From positions 1-64,000 of the forward strand of contig NZ_FRXO01000015.1 of NCBI RefSeq assembly GCF_900148505.1: a stretch of DNA of 64,000 nucleotides. Direction: 5' to 3'. The notes below the pieces were generated by a model. That model worked only from the letters and a program-made list of their open reading frames with translations, was not told the DNA's origin and did no database searches. The position numbers and the translations under genes were made by a program. The stretch comes from Pseudoxanthobacter soli DSM 19599 (GTDB taxonomy: Bacteria > Pseudomonadota > Alphaproteobacteria > Rhizobiales > Segnochrobactraceae). Positions 33,492-42,985 of the stretch are shown here, one piece after another (position 1 is the first letter of the stretch; each line of letters begins with the position of its first letter).

Positions 33492-35165
33492 ATGCACGCC
33501 CTCCTCGCCTTTCGCAAGCCGTTCGCCCGCCGAGCCGGCCGCCTCGCGCTCGCACTCGTTCTGGCGGCGGTCACGCTTGCCGCCGGCATCGGCCTGCTCG
33601 GTGTTTCCGGCTGGTTCATCACCGCCTGCGCGCTGGCCGGCGCCGGCTCGATGTTCAATTTTCTCGGCCCCTCCGCCATGGTGCGCGGCCTGTCGCTGCT
33701 GCGCATCGTGGCGCGCTACGGCGAGCGGCTGGTCGGCCATGACGCCACCCTCGGCCTGCTCGCCGACCTGCGCGCGTTCGTGTTCCGGGCGCTGATCCCG
33801 CTCGCCCCGTTCCTGACCCGCGGCCGCGACTGGACCTCCGGCGACATCGTCTCGCGGCTCACCGCCGATGTCGACGCGCTCGATACCCTGTTCCTGACGG
33901 CGATCACGCCGGCGCTGACGGTGCTGCTGCTCGGCCTCGCCGTCGCGGCGCTGATGGCGGGGGCGATTCCCGCGGCGGCACTGGTCGTCGCCTGCGGCGT
34001 GGTGATCGTCGCGATCGTGGTGCCGCTCGTGACGGTGCGGCGGGGCCGCAAGCCGGGCCGCGCGGTCGTCGCGGCGTCCGCCGAGGTGCGCGCCGCGGTG
34101 CTCGACGGGCTCGACGGCCACACCGACCTTGCCGCGCTCGGCGCGCTCGATGAGGCGCGGGAGCGCGTGCGCGCCGCCAGCGCCGCGCTCTCGGCCGCGC
34201 GGCTCGGCCAGATCCGGGCCGGTGCCGACGGCGCGCTCGCCGTGCAGGTGGTCGCCGGGGTGGTGCTGACGGGCGTGCTGTGGTTCGGCCTCACCGGCCT
34301 CGGTGCCGGCGAAGGGGCGCTGTCCGGGCCGGTCCTCGTCGGCTGGCTGCTCGCCGGCTTCGCGATCTTCGAGGCCGCCGGACCGGCCGCGCGCGGCGCG
34401 AGCCGCGTCGGCGCGGCGATGGCCGCCGCCGCACGCCTCGCCGCGCTGACGGAGGCGAAGCCGGTCGTGCGCGATCCGCAGCGCCCGGCCGCGCTTCCCG
34501 ACGGCGCCATCGTGTTCGACGACGTGCGCTTCGCCTACGATCCCGCCCGCCCGGTGCTCGACGGCGTGTCGCTGACGGTATCCCCCGGCGAAAGGGTGGC
34601 GATCGTCGGGCCGAGCGGCATCGGCAAGTCGACCCTCGTCAACCTCCTGCTGCGCCTCGACGATCCGCAGGCTGGCGCGATCCGCATCGGCGGCGCCGAC
34701 ATCCGCGACGTCGCGCAGGCGGAGCTTCACCGCCGCATCGCGCTGATGTCGCAGGATACCCCGGTGTTTCTCGGCAGCGTGCGCGACAATCTGCTGATCG
34801 GCGATCCCGCGGCGGACGATGCCGCCTGCTTCCGCGCGCTCGCCGCCGCCCGGCTCGAGGGCTTCGTGCGCAGCCTGCCCTCGGGGCTCGATACCTGGCT
34901 CGGCGAAGCCGGCCGTACGCTTTCGGTCGGGCAGGCCCGCAGGCTCTGCCTCGCACGCGCGCTGCTGTCGCCGGCCCCGGTCATCGTGCTCGACGAGCCG
35001 ACCTCGAGCCTCGACCACGAGACCGAAAGCGGCTTCCTCGCCGATCTCGCGACGGCGACGCAGGGCCGGACCGTGGTGATGGTGACGCACGCCCACCTGC
35101 CGCACGGCGCGGTCGACCGCGTGCTGAAGCTCGACGGCGGCAGGCTGCTGCCGGCCGCCGCCTGA
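33492..35165 (+). CDS. cydC: Cysteine/glutathione exporter ABC subunit CydC
   Basis: This 557-residue partner of CydD has an N-terminal helix block (LALALVLAAVTLAAGIGLLGVSGWFITACALAG, the typical CydC start), further helices to about residue 310, and an ATPase with Walker A IVGPSGIGKSTLVNLLLRL and Walker B VIVLDEPTSSLDHETE. The signature reads LSVGQARRLCLARALL instead of LSGGQ, a change seen in CydC proteins. AAGGAG precedes the ATG, overlapping the cydD stop region. A GC hairpin follows in the short gap before the convergent reductase gene. Confidence 0.93.
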   Translation: MHALLAFRKPFARRAGRLALALVLAAVTLAAGIGLLGVSGWFITACALAGAGSMFNFLGPSAMVRGLSLLRIVARYGERLVGHDATLGLLADLRAFVFRALIPLAPFLTRGRDWTSGDIVSRLTADVDALDTLFLTAITPALTVLLLGLAVAALMAGAIPAAALVVACGVVIVAIVVPLVTVRRGRKPGRAVVAASAEVRAAVLDGLDGHTDLAALGALDEARERVRAASAALSAARLGQIRAGADGALAVQVVAGVVLTGVLWFGLTGLGAGEGALSGPVLVGWLLAGFAIFEAAGPAARGASRVGAAMAAAARLAALTEAKPVVRDPQRPAALPDGAIVFDDVRFAYDPARPVLDGVSLTVSPGERVAIVGPSGIGKSTLVNLLLRLDDPQAGAIRIGGADIRDVAQAELHRRIALMSQDTPVFLGSVRDNLLIGDPAADDAACFRALAAARLEGFVRSLPSGLDTWLGEAGRTLSVGQARRLCLARALLSPAPVIVLDEPTSSLDHETESGFLADLATATQGRTVVMVTHAHLPHGAVDRVLKLDGGRLLPAAA

Positions 35166-35191
35166 AGTTTAGGAAGACTATCGAAAATCGC

Positions 35192-35217
35192 CCGGCCGGA
35201 TCGCTTCACCCGGCCGG
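35192..35217. terminator. Possible shared hairpin between convergent cydC and aldo/keto reductase genes
   Basis: Two copies of self-complementary CCGGCCGG (35192-35199, 35210-35217) can form an 8-bp stem with a 10-base loop in a 70-base convergent gap. T-tracts are weak on both strands, so efficiency is uncertain. Confidence 0.4.
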
Positions 35218-35235
35218 AAACACGCGCCCCGCCGT

Positions 35236-36255
35236 TCAGGCCGGGGTCGGGACGTCGGCACCGAGCAGTCCGTCGGACTTCAGGCGCTGCCAGAACGCGG
35301 CCGGGATCGGCGTCTCGAACCATGCGAGGTTCTGGCGGATGCGCTCGGGCTTGGCCATGCCGAGCACGACGCTCTTCACCGCCGGATGGCCGAAGGCGAA
35401 CTGCACCGCCGCCGCCTGGATCGGGATGCCGAATGCGTCGCACACCGCGTTCAGCTTCAGCGTCTGCTCGATGATCTCGGCCGGTGCGTCGCCATAATCG
35501 AACTTGGCACCCGGCCGCGCGCCCTTGGCGAGAATGCCCGAATTGAACACGCCCACCGCCACGACATCGACATTGCGCTTGCTGGCTTCGGGCAGGAAAT
35601 CGGCCAGCGCCTCCTGGTCGAGCAGCGAATAGCGGCCAGCCAGCATGACGATGTCGAGGTCGGCGTCGCGGATGAAGCTCGACGCCACTTCGGATTCGTT
35701 GACGCCGATGCCGATGGCGCCGACCTGGCCCGCGCGGCGCAGCTCGTCGAGCGCGCGATAGCAGCCCTCCACCGCGGTGCGATAGTTCAGGTCGAACGCC
35801 TCGCCCTGATTCCGGCGGTCGATGTCGTGGATATAGAGGATGTCGATGCGCGAGACGCCGAGGCGGGCGAACGACTGCTCCAGCGAGCGGAACGTCGCGT
35901 CGTAGCCGTAATCGATCACCGGCTTCAGCGGCAGCGGCGCGAAGTAGCCGGTGCCCTTGAACGCCTCGCCATAGGGCGGCACGAAATAGCGGCCGACCTT
36001 GGTGGAGAGCAGGAAGCTGTCGCGCGGCACCTGACGCAGGAAGCGGCCGACCCGGATTTCGCTGAGGCCGCTGCCATAGAGCGGCGCGGTGTCGAAGTAG
36101 CGGATGCCGGCGGCATAGGCCTCCTCCAGCGTCGCGTCCGCGACGGCCTCGGGAACCGCCTCGTAGAGATTGCCGATGCCGGCCGCGCCGTAGCCGATCC
36201 GAACGGACATCGGCTTGGCGGAAAGCGCGGAGGAAGCGGGCTTGGTGTCGGTCAT
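35236..36255 (-). CDS. Aldo/keto reductase, D-threo-aldose/pyridoxal dehydrogenase-like
   Basis: This 339-residue TIM-barrel NAD(P)-dependent oxidoreductase has the catalytic Asp/Tyr/Lys/His set: YFDTAPLYGSGLSEIRVGRFL (Asp, Tyr), LLSTKVGRYF (Lys) and DILYIHDIDR (His). The layout and the IGYGAAGIGNLY start fit the subgroup containing L-fucose (D-threo-aldose) 1-dehydrogenase and pyridoxal 4-dehydrogenase. The substrate cannot be decided from sequence. The ATG at 36255 follows GAGGAA. No sugar transport genes are adjacent. Confidence 0.88.
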   Translation of the reverse strand: MTDTKPASSALSAKPMSVRIGYGAAGIGNLYEAVPEAVADATLEEAYAAGIRYFDTAPLYGSGLSEIRVGRFLRQVPRDSFLLSTKVGRYFVPPYGEAFKGTGYFAPLPLKPVIDYGYDATFRSLEQSFARLGVSRIDILYIHDIDRRNQGEAFDLNYRTAVEGCYRALDELRRAGQVGAIGIGVNESEVASSFIRDADLDIVMLAGRYSLLDQEALADFLPEASKRNVDVVAVGVFNSGILAKGARPGAKFDYGDAPAEIIEQTLKLNAVCDAFGIPIQAAAVQFAFGHPAVKSVVLGMAKPERIRQNLAWFETPIPAAFWQRLKSDGLLGADVPTPA

Positions 36256-36400
36256 CCGGAACGTTCCTCGATCAGGGAGCGACTCGACGGCATGGCCGAG
36301 CCGTTGAAGCGCGCGGATGCTATCGGCACGGTACTTAAACCGCAATGTACCGGCCGGCGATTTCCCGCCTCCGTTTCGTGAACGTGGCGCGGACGGCCGC

Positions 36401-36889
36401 TCAGCCGCCGGCCTTGTCCGTCTGCCACTCACGGAACGGATGCGTGACCAGATTGGAGTTCTGGTATCGCGGATCGCCGGTCACCTCGGTGCCGAGCCAC
36501 GCCGGCATCTCGACGTGATCGTCGGGGTGGCGAAGCTCGATCTCCACCAGCACGAGCCCGGCATTGGCGCCGCCGAATTCGTCGACGGTCCACAGCGCGC
36601 CGTGGTGGACGACCTCGTGGCGGACCTTCTCGATCACCGGCTCGGAGGGGAAAAGCTCAAGCATCTGCTCGGCGTCCGCGCGCGGCACCTCGTATTCGAA
36701 CTCGTGACGCACCCGGTCCGACACGGCGCCCTTGATGGTGATGAAAGCCTTGTCGCCGGCGATGCGGATGCGGGCGACCACCATCGGCGTGCGGACGAAA
36801 TAGCCCTGCCGGATATCGACCGGGTTGCGCGCCTCCTTCCGCCAGGCATCGTCCTTGACGAGGAATTTCCGCTCGATCTCGAGGGCCAT
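36401..36889 (-). CDS. CYTH-domain protein (triphosphate tunnel metalloenzyme)
   Basis: This 162-residue protein begins MALEIERKFLVKDDAWR, the defining ExExK motif of the CYTH superfamily. VVARIRIAGDKAFITIKG and LVLVEIELRHPDDHVEMPAWLGTEVTGDPRYQNSNLV, the acidic and basic tunnel strands, also fit. These enzymes hydrolyse inorganic triphosphate or act on nucleoside triphosphates. Short bacterial forms like this are mostly tripolyphosphatases. The neighbouring genes do not suggest a pathway. Confidence 0.9.
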   Translation of the reverse strand: MALEIERKFLVKDDAWRKEARNPVDIRQGYFVRTPMVVARIRIAGDKAFITIKGAVSDRVRHEFEYEVPRADAEQMLELFPSEPVIEKVRHEVVHHGALWTVDEFGGANAGLVLVEIELRHPDDHVEMPAWLGTEVTGDPRYQNSNLVTHPFREWQTDKAGG

Positions 36890-37005
36890 GGCGCCGCTGT
36901 CCGTTCCCGGTGGCATCAGCCAGATTGTGATCCGAAAAGCCACGCGAACGCCAGTCCGGCGAATGGTCGCGCACGGCGTTTCATCGTCCGTCTCGCTTCT
37001 CCCCC

Positions 37006-37308
37006 TCAATCCTCCATGACGGGCCGTCCATTGGTCGCGTCGTATTTGAGAATGTCCGCCCTCATCCGGTCCTGCCACCGGGCGACGAACTCACTTGTGT
37101 CGGACGCGTGCAGGTGTGCGGCCAGCGACGGCTGGTCCCGCCAGCGCTCGACGACGAGGAGGCGCGCGGCATCGCGATCGTCGACTGCGACGGCATAGAA
37201 CTGGTTGCCGTCGCGCTGCCGGCTGCGGCGTGCGAGAGCCTCGATATCGGCGGTGAAGGCGTCCAGATCGCTTGGATCGACCTGAACATGGCCTGCGACG
37301 ATCAGCAT
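37006..37308 (-). CDS. Antibiotic biosynthesis monooxygenase-domain protein
   Basis: This 100-residue ABM-fold (dimeric alpha/beta barrel) protein has MLIVAGHVQVDPSDLDAFTADIEALARRSRQRDGNQFYAVAVDDRDAARLLVVERWRDQPSLAAHLHASDTSEFVARW. Members include YgiN-type quinol monooxygenases and proteins of unknown role. It sits 70 bases behind a quinone-oxidoreductase-type gene on the same strand, so a shared role in quinone or carbonyl detoxification is plausible but inferred. Confidence 0.85.
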   Translation of the reverse strand: MLIVAGHVQVDPSDLDAFTADIEALARRSRQRDGNQFYAVAVDDRDAARLLVVERWRDQPSLAAHLHASDTSEFVARWQDRMRADILKYDATNGRPVMED

Positions 37309-37378
37309 CGGGCGCTCCTTATGCCGGGGGAAATGGCCGTCATCGCTTCACTCATGGCGTGCCGCCTCGCGTTCCGCG

Positions 37379-38395
37379 TCACGCGACGGTGAGGACGATC
37401 TTGCCCTGGATGCCGCCGCGTGCGGCCCGCTCGTGCGCCCTCGCCGCCTCCGCCAGCGGAAAGGTGCTGTCGACGACGACGCGGACGGTGCCGTCCTCCA
37501 GCAGGCGGGCGGCTTCGGCGAGCTGCGCGCCGCTGGAGCGGACCTGGGTCGTCGATATCGTGATGCCGCGCTTTTCCGCCTCGTCGTGGCCGGCGAAGCC
37601 GAGCGGATAGACCGGCAGGAGGAAGCCACCGCGCTTCAGCGTGGCGAGGAAGCGGCCGGTCTCCGCGCCGCCCACCGTATCGAGCACGACATCCACGTCG
37701 CGCACGATCTCGTCCGCCGCGACCTGCGTGTAGTCGATGAACCGGTCCGCGCCGAGGTCGCGCATCAGCGCCTCGTTCTTGCCCGACGCGACGGCGATGA
37801 CGCGCGCGCCCTTCCAGCGGGCGAGTTGCACGGCGAGATGGCCGACGCCGCCGCCCGCACCGTTGATCAGAACCGTTCTGCCGTCGAGCGGCGGGGGAAC
37901 ATGCGCCCGGGGCTGGAACGGGTTCGGCGCGTCGTGGCCGAGATCGATCAGGAACTGCCAGGCCGTGAGCAGCGACATCGGCGCGCCCGCCGCACGGACA
38001 TGATCGATGCCGGCCGGCTTCCGCGCGAGGTCCGATGCCGGCACGGCGACATATTCGGCATAGGCCTTGTTGCCTTCCATGGCTTCGGCCGGGAAGCGCA
38101 CCATCGCATAGACGTCGTCGCCGGGCGCGAAGCCTGCCACGCCCGGACCGACCGTCTCGACCACGCCGGACACGTCCGATCCCAGGATCAGCGGGAAGGC
38201 GGGAGAGGGCTGCCATTCGGGCGGAAGCGAGCGGTAGCCGTCGCGGAGATACCAGTCCGGCGGATTGAGGCCGGCCGCATGGGCGCGCACCAGAACCTCG
38301 CCCGGCGCGGGAACGGGACGCGGCGCATCCTCGTAGTGCAGCACCTCGGGGCCGCCGAAGGCGTGAAGCCGAACGGCCTTCATGCTGTTGGTCAT
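37379..38395 (-). CDS. NADP-dependent zinc-free medium-chain oxidoreductase (quinone reductase-like)
   Basis: This 338-residue MDR-family protein has [77 protein letters not shown], and the nucleotide-binding [33 protein letters not shown]. Structural-zinc cysteines are absent, as in quinone oxidoreductases. The ATG at 38395 follows GGAGCAGG. It is divergent from a LysR gene whose start is 90 bases away, the typical arrangement of a regulator and its target. Confidence 0.9.
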   Translation of the reverse strand: MTNSMKAVRLHAFGGPEVLHYEDAPRPVPAPGEVLVRAHAAGLNPPDWYLRDGYRSLPPEWQPSPAFPLILGSDVSGVVETVGPGVAGFAPGDDVYAMVRFPAEAMEGNKAYAEYVAVPASDLARKPAGIDHVRAAGAPMSLLTAWQFLIDLGHDAPNPFQPRAHVPPPLDGRTVLINGAGGGVGHLAVQLARWKGARVIAVASGKNEALMRDLGADRFIDYTQVAADEIVRDVDVVLDTVGGAETGRFLATLKRGGFLLPVYPLGFAGHDEAEKRGITISTTQVRSSGAQLAEAARLLEDGTVRVVVDSTFPLAEAARAHERAARGGIQGKIVLTVA

Positions 38396-38484
38396 TGCCT
38401 GCTCCATCGGAAGATCATCGTCCGGGAGATATGACCCGAGAGGCTGGATTTGATAATCGTGCCGGAACTCGCTTTAGTCATGCC

Positions 38485-39486
38485 ATGAAGGAACAGATTG
38501 CACTTGAGCGACTGACCGGCCTGATCGCGTTCGCGCGCGCCGGATCGATGGGCAGCTACACCGCCGCCGCCCGGTCGCTGGCGATTTCACCCTCGGCGGT
38601 GAGCAAGAGCATCCAGCGGCTGGAGAAGACCCTCGGCATAGCCCTCTTCACCCGCACCACCCGCTCGCTGACGCTGACCCCCGAGGGGCGCGACCTTCAC
38701 GAGCGCGCCCTCGCCCTGCTGCGGGCCGCGGAGGAGATCGAGCAGGTGGCGAAGGCCGCCCGGTCGGAGCCTTCGGGCACGCTGCGGGTCGCGGCCTCCC
38801 TGCCGATCGGCATCCACGTGATCGCCCCGGCCCTGCCGGCATTCCGCGCGCGCCATCCCGATGTGGAGGTCGACCTTCGGCTGAGCGACCGGTTCGTCGA
38901 TATCGTCGAGGACGGCATCGATATCGCCGTGCGGATCGGCGATCCCGGCGACTCGCGGCTGCTGTCGCGCCGGCTGGCGCCGCACCTGTTCTGCTGTTTC
39001 GCCTCGCCCGCCTATCTCGCCGCGCGCGGCACGCCCTCCCATCCCGACGAACTGGAGACCCACGACACCGTCAGCTTCCGCTATCAGAGCACCGGCCATG
39101 TGATGCGCTGGCCGTTCCGCGTCGGCGACCGCGAGATCGAGGTGGTGCCGGCCTCCGGCATCGTGGTGGATGCGAGCGAGGCGGTGATCGCGGCGCTCGT
39201 GGCCGGTGGCGGCATCGGCATCAGCGCGAGCTTCATCGCGGCGCCTCATGTGGCGCGCGGCGATCTGGTGCCGGTGCTGTCCGCCTATGCGGTCGAACGG
39301 CACAACATCACGGCGCTCTGGCCGCAAAGCCGCCGCTCCAATCCCGCCGTGCGCGCGTTCCTCGCGCATCTGCAGGGCATCTTTCGCGCGCGGACGGCAC
39401 CGCGCGCCCCCGCCCGCGTGAAGCCGGCGCAATCCGAGGCGCGCGGGCGCGGAAGCCCGGTGCGCGCGTGCGGTCAGGGCTTGTAG
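38485..39486 (+). CDS. LysR-family regulator divergent from a quinone reductase-like gene
   Basis: The 333-residue protein has an N-terminal winged helix ([65 protein letters not shown]) and an effector domain ([56 protein letters not shown]) of the CrgA subgroup. The shared 90-base upstream region points to the divergent oxidoreductase as target. The basic, Ala/Arg-rich C-terminus (residues about 305-333) looks like read-on past the domain. Its final bases overlap the 3' end of the convergent TetR gene by 13. Confidence 0.9.
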   Translation: MKEQIALERLTGLIAFARAGSMGSYTAAARSLAISPSAVSKSIQRLEKTLGIALFTRTTRSLTLTPEGRDLHERALALLRAAEEIEQVAKAARSEPSGTLRVAASLPIGIHVIAPALPAFRARHPDVEVDLRLSDRFVDIVEDGIDIAVRIGDPGDSRLLSRRLAPHLFCCFASPAYLAARGTPSHPDELETHDTVSFRYQSTGHVMRWPFRVGDREIEVVPASGIVVDASEAVIAALVAGGGIGISASFIAAPHVARGDLVPVLSAYAVERHNITALWPQSRRSNPAVRAFLAHLQGIFRARTAPRAPARVKPAQSEARGRGSPVRACGQGL

Positions 39487-40112
39487 AACGCGAGGAACAT
39501 CGCGATGCCGCAGTCGATCAGGGGATCGGCCTCGCTTGCCGGCCAGGGCGGCAGCGCGAGCATGCCCGAGAGCCTGGAATCTTCCGAGATGAGGGCGAGA
39601 AGCTGGAGCGCGGCGAGGTCGGGATCGGGGATGCGCAGACGGCCCGCGCGGTCGAGCGCGGCCAGATAGGTCGCGATCTTGCGGACCGAGCCGCCGGGGC
39701 CCTCCTCATAGAACACCTCCGCCAGACGGGGGAACCGCGGCGCGACCGGAATCAGGACGCGGAAGAGGTCGAGCCCCTCGCGCTGGGTGAAGATGCGCCG
39801 ATAGTTGTCCGCCACCCTCCGCAACTCGGCCTCGACCGACGCGCTCTGCGGGTCCGGCACGTAGAGTCTGGCATTGACCGCCCGGCATTCGACGCGGATC
39901 AGCTCTTCGAACAGCGCGGCCTTGCCGGGGAAATGCGCGTAGAGCGTCGCCTTGGAGATCGCGGCGACGCGCGCGATCTCCTCCATCGTGGCGCCGTCGT
40001 ACCCCGACTTCAGGAACACCGCGCGGGCGGCCTTCAGCGACTCCCGGGCTTTCGGCGGCAGGACGGTCGCGTCTTTCCCGGCTGCAACGGTTTGCGTCTC
40101 GTTTTCTGACAT
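39474..40112 (-). CDS. TetR-family repressor, probable regulator of the adjacent RND pump
   Basis: This 212-residue protein has an N-terminal helix-turn-helix ([48 protein letters not shown]) and a helical ligand domain similar to the AcrR C-terminal family (TetR_C_11-like). It is divergent from a tripartite efflux operon. Two identical 16-bp operators stand in the 120-base shared region, one 17 bases before its own start, so it very probably represses both itself and the pump. The inducer is unknown. Confidence 0.92.
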   Translation of the reverse strand: MSENETQTVAAGKDATVLPPKARESLKAARAVFLKSGYDGATMEEIARVAAISKATLYAHFPGKAALFEELIRVECRAVNARLYVPDPQSASVEAELRRVADNYRRIFTQREGLDLFRVLIPVAPRFPRLAEVFYEEGPGGSVRKIATYLAALDRAGRLRIPDPDLAALQLLALISEDSRLSGMLALPPWPASEADPLIDCGIAMFLAFYKP

Positions 40113-40128
40113 GGCTGCGATTTATCTG

Positions 40129-40144
40129 AACTGAACGGTTTAGT
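40129..40144. promoter_or_regulatory. TetR operator copy 1
   Basis: AACTGAACGGTTTAGT is an imperfect palindrome (ACTGAAC/GTTTAGT arms). It is identical to the copy at 40186-40201 and lies next to the TetR gene start, fitting autorepression. Confidence 0.8.
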
Positions 40145-40185
40145 CCATATTGACTTCCGCATTCGCCGGGCCTACCCGATAATCA

Positions 40186-40201
40186 AACTGAACGGTTTAG
40201 T
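40186..40201. promoter_or_regulatory. TetR operator copy 2
   Basis: This is the same 16 bases as at 40129-40144, with a start-to-start distance of 57 bases, and ends 31 bases before the likely pump start codon. A GATAAT hexamer (40178-40183) directly precedes it, so a bound repressor would overlap the pump promoter. Confidence 0.8.
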
Positions 40202-40232
40202 TCAGAGCGGATTCCTGCGGGTGCCATCGATC

Positions 40233-41768
40233 ATGCGAGACCATCGCCCTCTTTCCCGGGCCGCCACCTGTCTGCGCGGAAGCACCATCGTGGCTTCCCT
40301 GCTCCTTCTGAGCGGCTGCATGGTGGGACCGAACTTCGAAGCGCCCGCGGCGCCCAATGTGATGGGCTATCTGCCCGAAGGCACGCCGCGCCCGACCGTG
40401 TCCGCGAACGTGCACGGCGGCGCCAGCCAGGCCTTCCTCTCAGGTCGCGATCTGCCGGGCGAATGGTGGCGGGTGTTCCGCAGCAAGCAGATCGACGCCT
40501 TCGTGGCCGAAGCCATCCGCAATCATCCCGATATCGCGGCCGCCCAGGCCGCTCTGAGGGAAGCGCGCGAGACGGCGCTGGCGGAGGAAGGCGCGCTGTT
40601 CCCGCAGGTTTCGGCGGATGGCAGCGCCACCCGCGAGGTCGCCGCACTCGCGAGCCAGGGCCAGAACGGCAATACCGGCCCCTATAACCTGTTCAACGCC
40701 TCGGTCAGCGTCAGCTACGCGCTCGATGTCTGGGGCGGCACGCGGCGCGAAATCGAGGCGCTGAACGCGCAGGCGGATTACCAGCGCTTCCAGCTGGAAG
40801 CGACCTATCTCACCCTGACCTCGAACGTGGTGACGGCCGCCATCACCGACGCCTCCCTGCGCGCGCAGATCGATGCGACCAACGACATCATCAAATCGGA
40901 GCAGGAACAGCTCACGCTGGTGCAGCGCCAGTTCGAGCTCGGCGCGGTGGCGCAGTCCGACGTGCTGTCGCAGCAGTCCAATCTCGCCCAGACCCAGGCG
41001 ACGCTGCCGCCGCTGCAGAAGCAGCTCGCCCAGCAGCGCAACCAGTTGATGGCCTATCTCGGCCGGCTGCCCAGCGAGGACCACGGCGAGCACGTCAATC
41101 TCTCCGGCCTGACCCTGCCGCGCGACCTGCCGGTGAGCGTGCCGTCGGCTCTGGTGCGCCAGCGCCCCGATATCGGCGCCGCCGAGGCGAGCCTGCACCA
41201 GGCCACCGCGACAGTGGGCGTGAACGTCGCCAACATGCTGCCGCAGGTGCAGCTCAGCGGCAGCTACGCGCGCGCCAGCCTCACCCCCGAAAAGCTGTTC
41301 TCCCCGGGCACCGTCGCCTGGAGCGCCGCCGGCAGCCTCGCCCAGACGGTGTTCGACGGCGGCACGCTGTTCCACGACAAGGAAGCCGCCATCGCCGCCC
41401 GCGAGCAGTCGTTCGCGCAATACAAGAGCACGGTCATCAACGCCTTCCGCGACGTGGCCGATGCCCTGCGCGCCATCGAGGCGGATGCCAGCACGCTGAA
41501 GGCCCAGCTCGCCTACGAGAAGGCCGCGCAGGACAGCGTGACGATCTCGCGCACGCAATATCTGGCCGGGGCGGTGACCTATCCCTCGGTGCTCACCGCC
41601 GAACAGAACTACCAGCAGGCCGTGGTCGCACGGGTGAAGGCGCAGGCCGCGCGCTTCAACGATACCGCGGCGCTGTTCCAGGCGCTGGGCGGCGGCTGGT
41701 GGAACCGCGTGGACCAGACGGCGCAGTCCGAACCCCGCACGAACGCGGGCTACCTCCAGGATCACTGA
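40233..41768 (+). CDS. Outer-membrane efflux lipoprotein (OprM/NodT family)
   Basis: This 511-residue outer-membrane channel has a lipoprotein signal (IVASLLLLSGC, acylated Cys near residue 29) followed by MVGPNFEAPAAP, the usual OprM/NodT start. Two outer-membrane efflux repeats form the TolC-like barrel and coiled tunnel (NHPDIAAAQAALREARETALAEEGALFPQVSADGSA; VRQRPDIGAAEASLHQATATVGVNVANMLPQVQLSGSYA). It is the first gene of the pump, unusual compared with mex operons where it is last. The start could also be GTG 40221. Confidence 0.92.
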   Translation: MRDHRPLSRAATCLRGSTIVASLLLLSGCMVGPNFEAPAAPNVMGYLPEGTPRPTVSANVHGGASQAFLSGRDLPGEWWRVFRSKQIDAFVAEAIRNHPDIAAAQAALREARETALAEEGALFPQVSADGSATREVAALASQGQNGNTGPYNLFNASVSVSYALDVWGGTRREIEALNAQADYQRFQLEATYLTLTSNVVTAAITDASLRAQIDATNDIIKSEQEQLTLVQRQFELGAVAQSDVLSQQSNLAQTQATLPPLQKQLAQQRNQLMAYLGRLPSEDHGEHVNLSGLTLPRDLPVSVPSALVRQRPDIGAAEASLHQATATVGVNVANMLPQVQLSGSYARASLTPEKLFSPGTVAWSAAGSLAQTVFDGGTLFHDKEAAIAAREQSFAQYKSTVINAFRDVADALRAIEADASTLKAQLAYEKAAQDSVTISRTQYLAGAVTYPSVLTAEQNYQQAVVARVKAQAARFNDTAALFQALGGGWWNRVDQTAQSEPRTNAGYLQDH

Positions 41769-41852
41769 CAGGCCCCCCTGACGGGACCACTGACCGGGCT
41801 GCGACGCCCCCTCGCAACGCCCCCGTGCCGAAGCCGCAAGGAGAGACGGCAG

Positions 41853-42974
41853 ATGAAGAAGCGGATGATCCTCATGCTGGCCGTCGTCGCCCTGATCTTC
41901 GGGGCGTTCTACGGGTTCCAGACCTTCAAGGCGACCATGATCAAGCAGGCGCTCGCGTCGCTGCGCGACCCGCCGCAGACCGTCGCCACGGCCGTTGCCA
42001 CCCTGACGCCGTGGCAGTCCAGCATCAAGGCGGTCGGCAGCGTCCGCGCCGAAGCGGGCGCCGATCTGGCGCTCGAAAGCTCGGGCACCGTCGCTGAGAT
42101 CAATTTCAAGTCCGGCGACGAGGTCGCCGAGGGTCAGGTGCTGCTCAAGCTGCGCGACGACCAGGAGGTCGCCAGCCTCGACGCCCTGAAGGCGACGGCC
42201 GACGTCAGCTCCCTCATCCTCAACCGCGACCGCGAGCAGTTGAAGATCCACGCCGTGAGCCAGGCGACCATCGACAGCGACACCGCCAATCTCAAGAAGG
42301 CGCTGGCAGAGGTCGCCGAACAGCAGGCGGTGGTCGACAAGAAGACGCTGAAGGCCCCCTTCGCCGGCCGCCTCGGCATCCGTTCCGTGGATCTCGGCCA
42401 GTATGTGAGCGCGGGCACGACCATCGTGACGCTGCAGTCGCTCAACCCAATTTTCGTCGATTTCTACCTGCCGCAGCAGGCCCTCGCCGAGGTGCGGACG
42501 GGACAGACGGTGAAGGCCACGGTGGACACCTATCCCGGCCAGGCATTCGAGGGCACGGTGACGGCGATCAGCCCCAAGGTCGACGTCGCCTCGCGCAACG
42601 TGCAGGTGCGCGCCGAGTTCAAGAACGACGACCATCGCCTCACCCCCGGCATGTTCGCGACCGTCGAGATCTCCGTCGGCACGCCGGACCAACTGGTGAC
42701 GCTGCCGCAGACCGCGGTGACCGCCAATCCCTACGGCGACATCGTCTTCGTGGTGGAGAAGAAGGAAGGATCGGCGACGGGGCTGACCGCGCGGCAGGTG
42801 TTCGTCACCACCGGCGCGACGCGGGGCGACCAGATCGCCATCACCGACGGCATCAAGGCGGGCGAGCAGATCGTCGTCGCCGGCCAGATGAAACTGCACA
42901 ACGGATCGCAGGTCAGCGTGAACAACGCCGTGCTGCCGACGGACGATCCCTCCCCCACCATCGTCGATCGCTGA
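41853..42974 (+). CDS. RND efflux periplasmic adaptor (HlyD/MexA-like)
   Basis: The 373-residue adaptor has a single N-terminal membrane anchor (MILMLAVVALIFGAFYGF), then lipoyl and barrel segments (DLALESSGTVAEINFKSGDEVAEGQVLLKL), a short alpha-helical hairpin, KKTLKAPFAGRLGIRSVDLGQYVSAGTTIVTLQSLNPIFVDFYLPQQAL, and membrane-proximal beta strands. There is no lipobox, so it is anchored by its uncleaved helix as in MexH/MexJ-like adaptors. It connects the inner-membrane pump to the outer channel. It is 84 bases after the channel gene and 11 before the pump gene. Confidence 0.94.
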   Translation: MKKRMILMLAVVALIFGAFYGFQTFKATMIKQALASLRDPPQTVATAVATLTPWQSSIKAVGSVRAEAGADLALESSGTVAEINFKSGDEVAEGQVLLKLRDDQEVASLDALKATADVSSLILNRDREQLKIHAVSQATIDSDTANLKKALAEVAEQQAVVDKKTLKAPFAGRLGIRSVDLGQYVSAGTTIVTLQSLNPIFVDFYLPQQALAEVRTGQTVKATVDTYPGQAFEGTVTAISPKVDVASRNVQVRAEFKNDDHRLTPGMFATVEISVGTPDQLVTLPQTAVTANPYGDIVFVVEKKEGSATGLTARQVFVTTGATRGDQIAITDGIKAGEQIVVAGQMKLHNGSQVSVNNAVLPTDDPSPTIVDR

Positions 42975-42985
42975 GCGAGGCGCGC

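Noticed and set aside
40150-40183. TTGACT and GATAAT as a promoter pair for the efflux operon
   Set aside because: The spacing is 22 bases, too long for a standard sigma-70 promoter. The GATAAT is kept only as a note.
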